A DNA stretch of 64,000 nucleotides from JAPOUP01 sp965203605 (lineage in GTDB: Bacteria > Pseudomonadota > Alphaproteobacteria > Rhodobacterales > Rhodobacteraceae). Shown here in pieces: positions 1-7,239 of the stretch. The translations under genes and the position numbers were made by a program. A model generated the notes under the pieces. That model had not been told where the DNA came from. It saw only the letters and a program-made list of their open reading frames with translations, and searched no databases. How positions within the stretch are numbered: position 1 is the first letter of the stretch; each line of letters opens with the position of its first letter. Location: contig OZ241902.1 of NCBI GenBank assembly GCA_965203605.1, positions 2,542,001 to 2,606,000 of the forward strand, in the 5' to 3' direction.

Positions 1-13
1 ACTGCGAAGGAAA

Positions 14-673
14 TCACGATACCTGTAGAGGGGCGGCGAGGAAGTTCACCAGTTTATCGAAGGCTTCGGATCCCAGATCCCATGCGCCCATTCGTGCGCC
101 CTCTCCGACCCGGGCTACCGGATTGCGCATTGCCGCCAGATAGGCGTGCGCAAAGCTCTTGTCACAGCTATTCGACTTCAAGGCTCCGCGTTCGGCAAGG
201 CAGTCCAGGTACTGATCGACACAGCGGGCAGCGTCGGAACCTTCTGTGGACCGGCGGCACAAAGTCTCAATCGCACCGTGTTGGAGTCCGTCAGGAATAA
301 TGAACACACCGACCGCTGGCACACCTTCCTAGTAACTTCCGTGGCGTTCAGGTGGCTGAAGTCCTGAATTTCGAAGGTGATCACAGACGCTCTGAAAGGC
401 TCCGCTAGGACCGTCGTCGGCATCCCTTACGACGCAAATTGAACGGAGCGTCGAATGAGCCTTTGCTTGGATTTGTATTGCCTTCAGGTTCGCAGGAAAC
501 TGGTCCTTTCCCCCTGCAGCGACGACCTGGACTTCCGATGCAAGTTCGGGGAGACGACGTTGGATCAATGCATTGAACAGGTTGACCTCGTCCTTTCCCT
601 CAACCAGCACAAGCCTGTCGGAGACCAGCTGCAATCTTGGTCCATGATCGCCTGTTTCCAAGTCCGGGGCCAT
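14..673 (-). pseudogene. DUF3226 (TOPRIM-like) protein interrupted by an in-frame amber stop
   Basis: A single minus-strand frame of about 219 codons is interrupted by TAG at 329-331. The upstream part (673-332) has the family's opening LVLVEGKDEVNLF motif and a VVRDADDG acidic motif. The downstream part resumes in the same frame with VGVFIIPDG and GAIETLC, both typical of DUF3226, so this is a nonsense mutation and not a frameshift. DUF3226 proteins resemble TOPRIM nuclease domains and are usually encoded beside an AAA ATPase. Here the start ATG overlaps the TAA of the upstream ATPase by one base, so the two genes are translationally coupled. A GTG just after the stop (320-322) could restart the C-terminal half. 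Either the gene is dead or it makes two fragments. Family assignment is from remembered motifs. Confidence 0.7.
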
Positions 674-1725
674 TAACGAATCTCCAGGTCAAGACCGCGC
701 GCACCCTCCAGAGCGTCACCGGTAAACGTCGCGGCTTCCGGTTTTCCGGTATTCTCGTTTCGATAGAGCTTGTGGATCGAAAGATCTTCAGGGCAGTCGG
801 AAAATGCGTCAATGGCCGCGTTGATGAACTCGGCACTATGCGTCGTCGCAAACAGCTGCACGTTCCACTGCTCAGTCCATTGACGTGTCCTGTCCCAGAC
901 TTCACGTTGTGCTGAATGATGGAGCCCGTTTTCCAGTTCATCCGAGAGCAGGATTGCGCTTTGGGAGACAAAAAACCCGATCAGCAGCCGGGCAAGTCTG
1001 ACAGCCCCACCCCCAAGATCGTAAAGCGGTCGCGGGCGCTCCCCCGAAATCGCTATGGACAGATACGGTTCCCTGCCCTCGTCCGTCAGGATCTCCACGT
1101 CCTCGACATTGGGAGCGACCAAGCCAATCGCCTTTATGAGCTCTTTCTTGCGGCCTTCCCTGACAAGATCGGAGTATCGGGCATGGTAGTCACTCGGAAT
1201 CGCGTGCTGAAACCTTGCGGTTTCAATCACGCAGCCAAACCGTCCGTCCGGGACGTCGGGAGATGCGTGCAGCACCGACCCGGAAGGCGTCACGTATATG
1301 CCCTCCGATCCTCCCGTCACCAGTTTCCCATCCAGCCAGCTTTTAATGAACCCCACGGTTGGAGCCAACCTTTTCAGATCTTCATTTATTGTGCCGGCAA
1401 TTCGTTTGGTTGGCGGTCCACCGTCAATACTCTCAAAACTGAACTTGATTTCATGGTGGACTCCGTTTTCGATACCGCGGAGTTCCAAATCACCGTCGGT
1501 CAATCGGGCTAGAGGATTTGCCGAGACACTATTGGTACGCTGCAGGTTGATGTCCCAAAGAAGACTTGGTTTGTATCGACCCGTGAATAGCCACATCGCC
1601 TCAATCAACGCGGTCTTTCCCACTCCGTTTGCACCCGTTATCAGATTGGCTTTTGACAACCGGAACAATGAAAGACCGTCGATGCCGCGGTAGCGAACAA
1701 CATGGAAACTATTCAGTTGGACCAT
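673..1725 (-). CDS. AAA-family (SMC/ABC-like) ATPase, partner of DUF3226 protein
   Basis: A 350-residue ATP-binding protein of the AAA_15/AAA_21 (OLD-like) type. Walker A GANGVGKT is at residues 31-38, Walker B ILLSDE at about 258-263, and the switch histidine in TTHSAE at about 296. The N-terminus (SFHVVRYRGI) is the usual short strand before the P-loop in this family. The ATG is preceded by a good AGGAGAAGG ribosome site. It is the first gene of a two-gene unit with the broken DUF3226 gene. ATPase plus TOPRIM-like pairs of this layout (OLD, Gabija, PARIS) act in phage defence. A defence role here is inference. The ATPase itself shows no lesion, but its partner does. Confidence 0.8.
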   Translation of the reverse strand: MVQLNSFHVVRYRGIDGLSLFRLSKANLITGANGVGKTALIEAMWLFTGRYKPSLLWDINLQRTNSVSANPLARLTDGDLELRGIENGVHHEIKFSFESIDGGPPTKRIAGTINEDLKRLAPTVGFIKSWLDGKLVTGGSEGIYVTPSGSVLHASPDVPDGRFGCVIETARFQHAIPSDYHARYSDLVREGRKKELIKAIGLVAPNVEDVEILTDEGREPYLSIAISGERPRPLYDLGGGAVRLARLLIGFFVSQSAILLSDELENGLHHSAQREVWDRTRQWTEQWNVQLFATTHSAEFINAAIDAFSDCPEDLSIHKLYRNENTGKPEAATFTGDALEGARGLDLEIR

Positions 1726-2209
1726 AGCCCTTCTCCTTCATTTGCCTTCGCCCCATCCATGCCTACCGAACTGTTCAGATTCACAGCCGTGAGAGAAGCG
1801 CACAATACCTACGCGGACTCGCCAGTCTGCATGCTGCGGCTGACGAGACTCGCACTCTTAGGTTGAACTCATTCGGTCATTCGTCGCAAGCCAAGAGCGA
1901 ATCCATTGGGGAAGAGTTCAGCGCCGATACCAAGCGGGTGCCAGGGATCTAAACGGACAACGCGGTCCTGACGACTTGAACGCGGCGTCAACTTCGTTCG
2001 CCCGCGCTTGCGTTGGCGCTTTCCAAGTCCGTGATCCGATCGAGAGCTTCGTCGAGATCTGCCGCAAGGCTATCCAGTCGGCTGGAAATTCACCGCGAAA
2101 CATAGACTCCGGCCAGTGCGACCGCCACCGGGATTACGACGGCGACGAGGCCGATCATCAGCGACAGACCTTGAAGGTAAATCGCAAGCGGCACGCCTTC
2201 GCATATCTT
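1726..2209. other. gap with decayed small ORFs
   Basis: No convincing complete gene is seen. On the minus strand a GTG at 2192-2194 opens a 34-codon frame that encodes one hydrophobic helix (IGLVAVVIPVAVALAG) and stops at TGA 2090-2092. The same frame continues beyond the stop as a heptad-rich stretch (LDSLAADLDEALDRITDLE). This looks like the remains of a small membrane-anchored coiled-coil protein interrupted by a stop codon. Confidence 0.4.
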
Positions 2210-2428
2210 TCATCGCCGACGCCGGGTCGGTCGACCCCGGTCCGCCTGTTCGCGTTCCCAGCCCAGAGCGGCATCCCTGGTTGTGGCGTGCCCAACCTTT
2301 AATATATGGCCGTCTTCGCCAAATTCGCCTTTGTGCTCGGTCTCCCGACGATCAAGGTCGTTAGTGATGCCCGTGTGAACGATCTTGTGACCCCGTTTGA
2401 AATGATATTTGTAAGTGTCCCGCGCCAT
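2210..2428 (-). CDS. GIY-YIG-like nuclease domain protein
   Basis: A 72-residue protein if started at ATG 2428; a longer frame up to 2470 exists but lacks family sequence. It has the degenerate GIY-YIG pattern YKYHFKRGHKIVHTGIT followed by NDLDRRETEH and GHILKVGHATTRDAALGWE. These motifs match small stand-alone GIY-YIG family proteins, often annotated as nuclease family members. It lies between the ATPase/DUF3226 pair and a methylase remnant, which is consistent with a decayed defence locus. The ribosome site before 2428 is weak. Whether it is a catalytic nuclease cannot be decided from sequence. Confidence 0.6.
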   Translation of the reverse strand: MARDTYKYHFKRGHKIVHTGITNDLDRRETEHKGEFGEDGHILKVGHATTRDAALGWEREQADRGRPTRRRR

Positions 2429-2484
2429 GGTCCATAATTCCGTTCCACTATTGCATTCCATCGTAGACACGGCTCAGATTGAAG

Positions 2485-2760
2485 TCAAGATTTCTGCACA
2501 GCCTTAGCCAACTGATCGACCTCGCTCAGGACCTGTGTCTCAATGCCCCGCAGTACCTTCAGGATATCGAGTGGGTCGCGGTGATCGACCCTCGCTCGGC
2601 TCGGCTGCCGGTGCCGATGGGCGCTCAGGTTGAAGTCCGCGGTGCGGATGGCACCGGCGTCGGCGAACCACCAGTTGTCGGGTCAGTCCACCTCCGCCGC
2701 AACATCCGGCCCGAGCAGCGCATCCGCGATGCCCGCAACGGGCGCACACCGTTGAAGACA
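2485..2760 (-). pseudogene. 3' remnant of a type I restriction-modification methylase (HsdM-like C-terminus)
   Basis: The minus-strand frame ending at TGA 2485-2487 reads WWFADAGAIRTADFNLSA, then DHRDPLDILKVLRGIE and a helical tail. This resembles the C-terminal end of N-6 adenine methylases of type I systems, where a W-x-V/A-x-x-I-x-x-x-x-[YF]NLSA motif precedes a final coiled helix. The frame is cut by TGA at 2683-2685, and recognisable sequence disappears upstream of about 2760. No S or R subunit is present. The call rests on short motif resemblance and is tentative. Confidence 0.42.
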
Positions 2761-2954
2761 TCAGGACAGGCGGGGAATTATCGTTCATCAATCAAGGCTG
2801 GATTCGCGAGTTTGTGAAAAATATCTTGACACATCCAAGTATGAGTCAAAAGCTGCGCTATATCAGGGGGCTTATACGCCTAACTAGCCAAGACCTCTTG
2901 ATACGGCCAGCATTTTCTGATATGTAACTAGCCATAGTCAGGAGGAGAAATCGC

Positions 2955-3926
2955 ATGGCTCGCAAGGCACCAGGAAGATCGCACCGCAAAGGCATGACGA
3001 TCATCCAGATGCTGAAGATGTTCCCGAACGACGCGGCGGCCGAAAGGTGGTTCGAGCGGCAGCGCTGGCCTGAAGGCAGGTTCTGCCCGCATTGCGGTTC
3101 GACCAGCACCCGCGAGGAAAGGAACCGGAAGCCAATGCCGTTTCGCTGCAGGGACTGCCGGGGCCATTTCTCCGTGAAACATGGCACCGTGATGCAGTCG
3201 AGCAGGATCGGCTTGCGGATGTGGGCCATCGGCATCCACCTGATGTCCACGGGCATCAAGGGCACTGCCAGCATGAGGATATACCGTGACATTGGCTTGC
3301 GTCAGGCGACCGCGTGGTTCCTCATGCAGCGCATACGCGAAGGCTTCATGGACGGCATTGACAGGCCTTTCCCCGGCCCATGCGAGGCCGATGGGACGGC
3401 AATCGGTGGCAAGGTGAGGAACATGTCGAACAGGAGGCGGAAGGAACGGAAGGAAGCCGGTATCGGTCGCGGCACGGCGGGCAAGGCGATTGTCGCCGGC
3501 GTGAAGGACCGCGGGTCCAGGAAGGTGAGCGTGGCGGTTGTGGACAGCACGGACGCCAGGACGCTGCAGGAGTTCGTCGAGGACCGCACCGAGGAAACGG
3601 CGACGGTCCACACCGATGATGCGCGGGCTTACGTGGGCATCAACCGGGCGCATGAGAGCGTCAACCACAGTGCGCACGAGTATGTCAGGGATGATGTGCA
3701 CACGAACGGCATCGAGGCCCTGTGGAGCCTCTTCAAGCGCGGCTATCACGGCACGTTCCACCACATCTCGGACGCTCACCTGCCCCGCTACCTCGCGGAG
3801 TTCGAGGGACGGCACAACATCCGTGACATGGACACGGTCGACCGGATGGCGTTTCTCGCCCGTGGGATGGTGGGCAAGCGGATCAAGTATGACGATCTGG
3901 TTGCCAGGGCGGAAGCGGCAGCATGA
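2955..3926 (+). CDS. IS1595-family transposase
   Basis: A 323-residue transposase. It has an N-terminal zinc ribbon with CPHCG and CRDC pairs (about residues 36-75), then an ISXO2-like DDE domain. Acidic residues are visible in EADGTAIGG (about 141), in the HTDDARAY block (about 216) and in GIEALWSLFKRGYHGTFHH near the C-terminal third, where N-x-x-E/W-S-x-[FL]-K-R is characteristic of IS1595. A strong AGGAGGAG ribosome site precedes the ATG. The reading frame is intact and the element has perfect ends, so it is probably active or recently active. Confidence 0.93.
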   Translation: MARKAPGRSHRKGMTIIQMLKMFPNDAAAERWFERQRWPEGRFCPHCGSTSTREERNRKPMPFRCRDCRGHFSVKHGTVMQSSRIGLRMWAIGIHLMSTGIKGTASMRIYRDIGLRQATAWFLMQRIREGFMDGIDRPFPGPCEADGTAIGGKVRNMSNRRRKERKEAGIGRGTAGKAIVAGVKDRGSRKVSVAVVDSTDARTLQEFVEDRTEETATVHTDDARAYVGINRAHESVNHSAHEYVRDDVHTNGIEALWSLFKRGYHGTFHHISDAHLPRYLAEFEGRHNIRDMDTVDRMAFLARGMVGKRIKYDDLVARAEAAA

Positions 3927-3958
3927 ACGCCGACAACGGCCTTTCATCCAGAGTTTCA

Positions 3959-3967
3959 GGGGGGGGG
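3959..3967 (+). promoter_or_regulatory. G9 homopolymer serving as ribosome binding site of the next gene
   Basis: A run of nine G lies four bases upstream of the ATG at 3972. It takes the place of a normal Shine-Dalgarno sequence. Length changes in such tracts alter ribosome-site strength and spacing, so this is a possible phase-variable switch for the passenger membrane protein. That role is inference. Confidence 0.5.
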
Positions 3968-3971
3968 CAGC

Positions 3972-4424
3972 ATGTTGTCAGACGACCAGAGGTTTCATTG
4001 GGCCGAAGGAATGAAATATGCTTCTGAAGGCATCAAGCCCTTCTTCTATTTGAATGGAGCGGCGAGTATGGCGGTGCTGACTTTCATAGGGCACACCGGT
4101 ACTGTCACTCCCAATCTGATATGGGCGATGGTTCTATTTGCTTCAGGCGCCTTGGCAGCGTCATTTAGCCATGATTTTGCCTACTTAACCCAGCTTCAGT
4201 ATGGCAACGAGGCGATTGAGGAGTCAGGTTGGACCGACGAAGAGCGGCTTGCTGGAACGCCCCAGGAGGTCCGAACCGGGGGCGTTCGCGTTTTCGCCTC
4301 AGTCTCGTTCAGCGGCGAACGATCCGACATAGCCGTTGCCTTGGTCATTGACGACACCGCCGACCCAGCCCGCCGGGTCGCCTGCACCGTCGGCATACCA
4401 TTTGGCTTCCGCCTGGGCGTCTGA
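3972..4424 (+). CDS. small passenger membrane protein of the IS1595 transposon
   Basis: A 150-residue protein with two hydrophobic helices at about residues 27-42 and 50-66, preceded by an amphipathic N-terminus (SDDQRFHWAEGMKYASEGIKPF). Function not recognised. The last 126 bases overlap the 3' end of the convergent metalloprotease gene. Residues after about 110 are the antisense reading of that gene, which suggests the original C-terminus was lost when the two passenger genes were joined. It starts at ATG 3972 behind the G9 tract and 45 bases after the transposase stop. Confidence 0.6.
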   Translation: MLSDDQRFHWAEGMKYASEGIKPFFYLNGAASMAVLTFIGHTGTVTPNLIWAMVLFASGALAASFSHDFAYLTQLQYGNEAIEESGWTDEERLAGTPQEVRTGGVRVFASVSFSGERSDIAVALVIDDTADPARRVACTVGIPFGFRLGV

Positions 4425-5735
4425 GCAGCCGCCTGACGTGCAGTCCATGCTGTAGGTGAAGTCGCCGCCGTGCGCGTGCCATGTAGCGTCGGCATTGATC
4501 CTGCCCGGCCCACACATGCCATTGACGCACACGTTGTCCGCCCTTTCGGCGGAATAGTGGGCCTCGAAGTTGTTGACCTGCAGGGTCAGGTTCGGGGCGT
4601 TGCCGAACGTGTAGCGGAGGTTCGCATCGGCCCGCAGCAGAGCGCCTGGCTGATCGTCGTCCAGGTTGACGCCAAGGAAGTTGTCCTCGCCGCTCCATGT
4701 CGCGGAACCCGTCAGCGAAACGTCGGTTGACGGCGTGCCCGCAATCCATCCGGTTCCGGTGATCCTGTCGCCAATGGACAGGTTTCCGCCAAAGAGTTCT
4801 CCGGGGCTCGTCTGACCGTCCACGACGAAGTGGTGGTCGATGCTGACCCCCCATCGGTCGATTGACGATTCCCCCGAGGATTTCGACACCGAATAGGAAT
4901 CCGTGTCGCCACCCTTCCAGGCCGCGCGGGGGACATGCCGGATGTCCTCCCTGGTGACGTGATAACGTACGCTCAGCCCTCGTTGGAAGTCGTAGCTGAT
5001 CACGCTGCCCGACCCCCGAGGTGCGTGGCACCTTGGGCCGTCTTCTGTGCCGCATCCCAGTTTTATGCCGCTGGGGTGCTCATAGCCGAACTGGTGGCCC
5101 GCTTCGTGGGTGAGGATCGAGAACATGCCCTCAATCGCGGCACGCGCTTCGCCGGAATATAGCTTCTCGTAATTCTTATTCAGCCAATAATCGCCAATGG
5201 CGATGACGTTATAGTCAATGAGGTAACATGCCAGTGTGTTGTGGCCGGAACAGGCGCCTCTCTGATTGCCAAATACCAGCGTCAGGGGGCCGGGATCATA
5301 GGTGAGGTGGCGCGTCCACTGGAAATAGGCCTTGCCTACAAGGTTTTCCAGAATTTGCGTTGCCAAGGCGATCCGTTCCTGGGCGGCGGTGTCATACCCC
5401 CGTGTCGGTTCCAGTCGGTCGAGGAGCGCGGGAGTGGCATATACGATACGTACATCTGGTGAATGTCCGTGTGCGGGCCTCGTGACTTTCAGCCCATCGC
5501 GCCCGTCTGGCGGCAGATCAAGACCGGGCTTGGCGTATGGTCCGGTAAGACTGCCGTTGGCTTTGGCAAGGGGTGCGCCCCGATGCGTCTGGGACTGGCC
5601 TTGCGGAGGCGTGTTCGGTGGGTTTGGCTGGGTCGGCGGGTTCGGTGTGTTCGGGGCCTGACCTCCCCCTCCGCCGCCGCCGCATCCCGCGACCGCCAGC
5701 ATGGACGCAAGCAAAATGGTCAATCGTATCGTCAT
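4299..5735 (-). CDS. passenger lipoprotein with metzincin-type zinc protease domain and TbpB-like barrel
   Basis: A 478-residue predicted lipoprotein. The start at 5735 (AGGGAGA ribosome site) gives a short lipoprotein signal with lipobox LAVAGC and Cys18, then Gly7 and a Pro/Asn linker to about residue 50. The metzincin zinc signature HEAGHQFGYEH is at residues 210-220. A downstream SVISYD matches the Met-turn region but with Ile where Met is usual. Cysteines around 161-230 may form disulfides. The C-terminal 200 residues are beta-rich and end in GGVVNDQGNGYVGSFAAERD, like the closing strand of TbpB or factor-H-binding-protein barrels. It probably acts at the outer membrane or cell surface. 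Substrate unknown. It is carried by a transposon and transcribed against the transposase. Confidence 0.8.
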   Translation of the reverse strand: MTIRLTILLASMLAVAGCGGGGGGGQAPNTPNPPTQPNPPNTPPQGQSQTHRGAPLAKANGSLTGPYAKPGLDLPPDGRDGLKVTRPAHGHSPDVRIVYATPALLDRLEPTRGYDTAAQERIALATQILENLVGKAYFQWTRHLTYDPGPLTLVFGNQRGACSGHNTLACYLIDYNVIAIGDYWLNKNYEKLYSGEARAAIEGMFSILTHEAGHQFGYEHPSGIKLGCGTEDGPRCHAPRGSGSVISYDFQRGLSVRYHVTREDIRHVPRAAWKGGDTDSYSVSKSSGESSIDRWGVSIDHHFVVDGQTSPGELFGGNLSIGDRITGTGWIAGTPSTDVSLTGSATWSGEDNFLGVNLDDDQPGALLRADANLRYTFGNAPNLTLQVNNFEAHYSAERADNVCVNGMCGPGRINADATWHAHGGDFTYSMDCTSGGCSDAQAEAKWYADGAGDPAGWVGGVVNDQGNGYVGSFAAERD

Positions 5736-5782
5736 GTTCGTCTCCCTGTTGATGTGACGGTCCCGGCGGGCGCCGGGCCGTT

Positions 5783-5906
5783 GCAAACAACTCAAGAGTG
5801 AGGAAGTCCCCGCCTATTGGCCATGGCGTCGGGGAGCTACCCCTTTGCCGGGTCAGGCTTATTCAGCGGGCGGCCCGGCCCATTGGCCGGACTCTTGAGT
5901 GTTTGC
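5783..5906. promoter_or_regulatory. inverted repeat between divergent passenger genes
   Basis: GCAAACAACTCAAGAGT (5783-5799) is repeated in inverted orientation at 5891-5906 (ACTCTTGAGTGTTTGC) with one base missing. The repeats sit between the start of the lipoprotein gene (5735, minus) and the AT-hook-like gene (5998, plus), so they are well placed as operators or as a site for the small DNA-binding-like protein. The intervening 90 bases also hold two ATTGGCC direct repeats. Confidence 0.55.
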
Positions 5907-5997
5907 GGGTCGAGCTTACGCAGGTCCGTCGACAGAAGGCAACAGTTGACCTCAGGCGCGGACGGCAGCAGGGTTCGGGCGTCAGGGAACGGAGAAC

Positions 5998-6204
5998 ATG
6001 CAGCAGGCGGAAAGGCGCGAAGTGAGCGATCAGGCGGACCAGGAACCAAAGCGCGGACGCGGCAGACCGCCCAAGCCGATTCCGAAGGTCGACGCGAGTC
6101 CGGAGCAGATTGCCCGCGCCATCTTTTCGGCGGTGAAGCCGCCTGATCCGTCGCGGCGGAAATTCAACGTGAAGAAATCTGCGGCAGCTGGCGCGGCGTC
6201 GTGA
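5998..6204 (+). CDS. small AT-hook-like passenger protein
   Basis: A 68-residue basic protein. Residues 18-27, KRGRGRPPKP, match an AT-hook minor-groove binding motif. A short predicted helix follows (SPEQIARAIFSAV) and then a Lys/Arg/Ala tail. The gene ends six bases before the right inverted repeat of the IS1595 transposon. Similar short RGRPPKP proteins are, from memory, frequent next to IS1595-type transposases. It may assist transposition or regulate the divergent lipoprotein gene; both roles are inference. Confidence 0.6.
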   Translation: MQQAERREVSDQADQEPKRGRGRPPKPIPKVDASPEQIARAIFSAVKPPDPSRRKFNVKKSAAAGAAS

Positions 6205-6312
6205 ACGGGCCTTGGCTAGTTAGGCGTATAAGCCCCTATATCAGGATCGCGCTCCTCCGGCTGCCTTCAATGGCACTTCGCCATTTGCGGCCCCATCAAG
6301 GAAATGACGACT

Positions 6313-6322
6313 TTATTTGACT
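6313..6322 (+). repeat. dispersed TTGACTGTCC motif, copy 1
   Basis: The sequence TTTGACTGTCC occurs here, just upstream of the decayed IS630 transposase. The same ten bases recur in three other intergenic places of the window (30335-30344, 37383-37392, 48323-48332). It probably marks an IS630-type terminal repeat. Confidence 0.45.
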
Positions 6323-6418
6323 GTCCGCCGTGACCATGCGATGCTTGTCAGAGTTGGGTAGACTGCAGAGAAACGGCGGACCATACCGACCGGCCTGCAC
6401 CGCGGGACGGAGCAGGCC

Positions 6419-7210
6419 TTGACATCGGAAACGGGTGATCCTCAAAAGGGACACAACAGTCACCGGATGCATCTTTCCGATGGCGCGACCGCAGAGCAGC
6501 ATGATTTGCTGAACGCTCACGAGGCGGCGTGCAGCTACCAGCAGCCGCCGGAATTACGGAGCCGGAGGACGGTGAAACTGCTGGCAGCCCGGCCTGACGA
6601 GCCGAAGGTCGTCGGTTTAGTTTCGGGCCGGGCCTTACGTAGGACTTCAGGAAGGGGCATCAAGCCATGTATGCGGGAATACCGATGCGTTCCGTCGAAG
6701 GCGAACGACGAATTCGTCACCGCGATGGAGGATGTGCCGGGGCATTGGAAACGGGATTTCAGCGGGAACGGGCTGCTGGCCGTCGTGGACGGAGCCTCCC
6801 GGCAGCAGTCGGAGGAGAGCCGGGTTCGGTAGCCGCCGCGCCCCAGCGATGCCGCTGTTCGAGACTTCGAATACAACCGGAACGGCATGGCGACGCTCTT
6901 TCTGCCGTTCGCTCCGCTGCCCGGCTGGCAGACGGTCATGATCACGAACCGTCGGACGTACGGGGATCGGGTCAACGGGGAACCTGTGAACTCCATCTCC
7001 CCCGGAACGCACGTCGTGCCCACGATGAACAATCCAGACTTCCAAACCATCTGAGCCATTCCGCCGCAGGAAGCGGCTCGGCTCACCACCCGGCTGGAAA
7101 TCCACTACACACCGAAGCATGGCAACAGGAAGACGACCGCTGTGGAGTGGCGATTCACGACCGAAGACGCGAGCGCCATGAGGACGTCCCTTTACCCGTC
7201 AGCACAATGA
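6419..7210 (+). pseudogene. decayed IS630-family transposase
   Basis: One reading frame carries the whole C-terminal two thirds of an IS630 transposase. Recognisable blocks are GRALRRTSGRGIKPCMREY, VPSKANDEFVTAMEDV, DFEYNRNGMATLFLPF, GWQTVMITNRRTYGD and LEIHYTPKHGN, ending in WRFTTEDASAMRTSLYP. The frame is broken by TAG at 6830-6832 and TGA at 7052-7054. The first catalytic Asp region is unrecognisable (LSRQQSEESRVR in place of the usual DE motif), and the segment carrying the DN catalytic motif reads PTMNNPDFQTI. Decay is by point mutation within one frame, so this is an old copy. A plausible left end is the TTTGACTGTCC at 6313. Confidence 0.8.
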
Positions 7211-7239
7211 CGGCACTGCGTTAGGGTGCGTCAGTCGCG

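Larger units (their letters stand above)
2867..6236 (+). mobile_element. IS1595-family transposon with passenger genes, 3,370 bp
   Basis: The ends are exact. The 26 bases at 2867-2892 (starting GGGGCTTATACGCC) are perfectly repeated in inverted orientation at 6211-6236. The element is flanked by the 8-bp duplication TATATCAG at 2859-2866 and 6237-6244, which is the target length expected for IS1595. Inside are a transposase at the left, a small membrane protein, a lipoprotein metzincin on the minus strand and a small AT-hook-like protein at the right. A second copy of TAACTAGCCA lies at 2926-2935 just before the transposase ribosome site and may be an extra transposase-binding site. Perfect repeats and an intact target duplication point to recent insertion. 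Basic IS1595 elements are about 1 kb, so roughly 2.3 kb is cargo. Confidence 0.93.

Noticed and set aside
329..331. TAG read as pyrrolysine or programmed readthrough
   Set aside because: No PYLIS-like structure or pyl genes are seen; simple nonsense mutation is the easier explanation.
6667..7224. 185-codon ORF in the IS630 region
   Set aside because: It is an out-of-frame shadow; the homologous transposase reading lies in another frame with internal stops.
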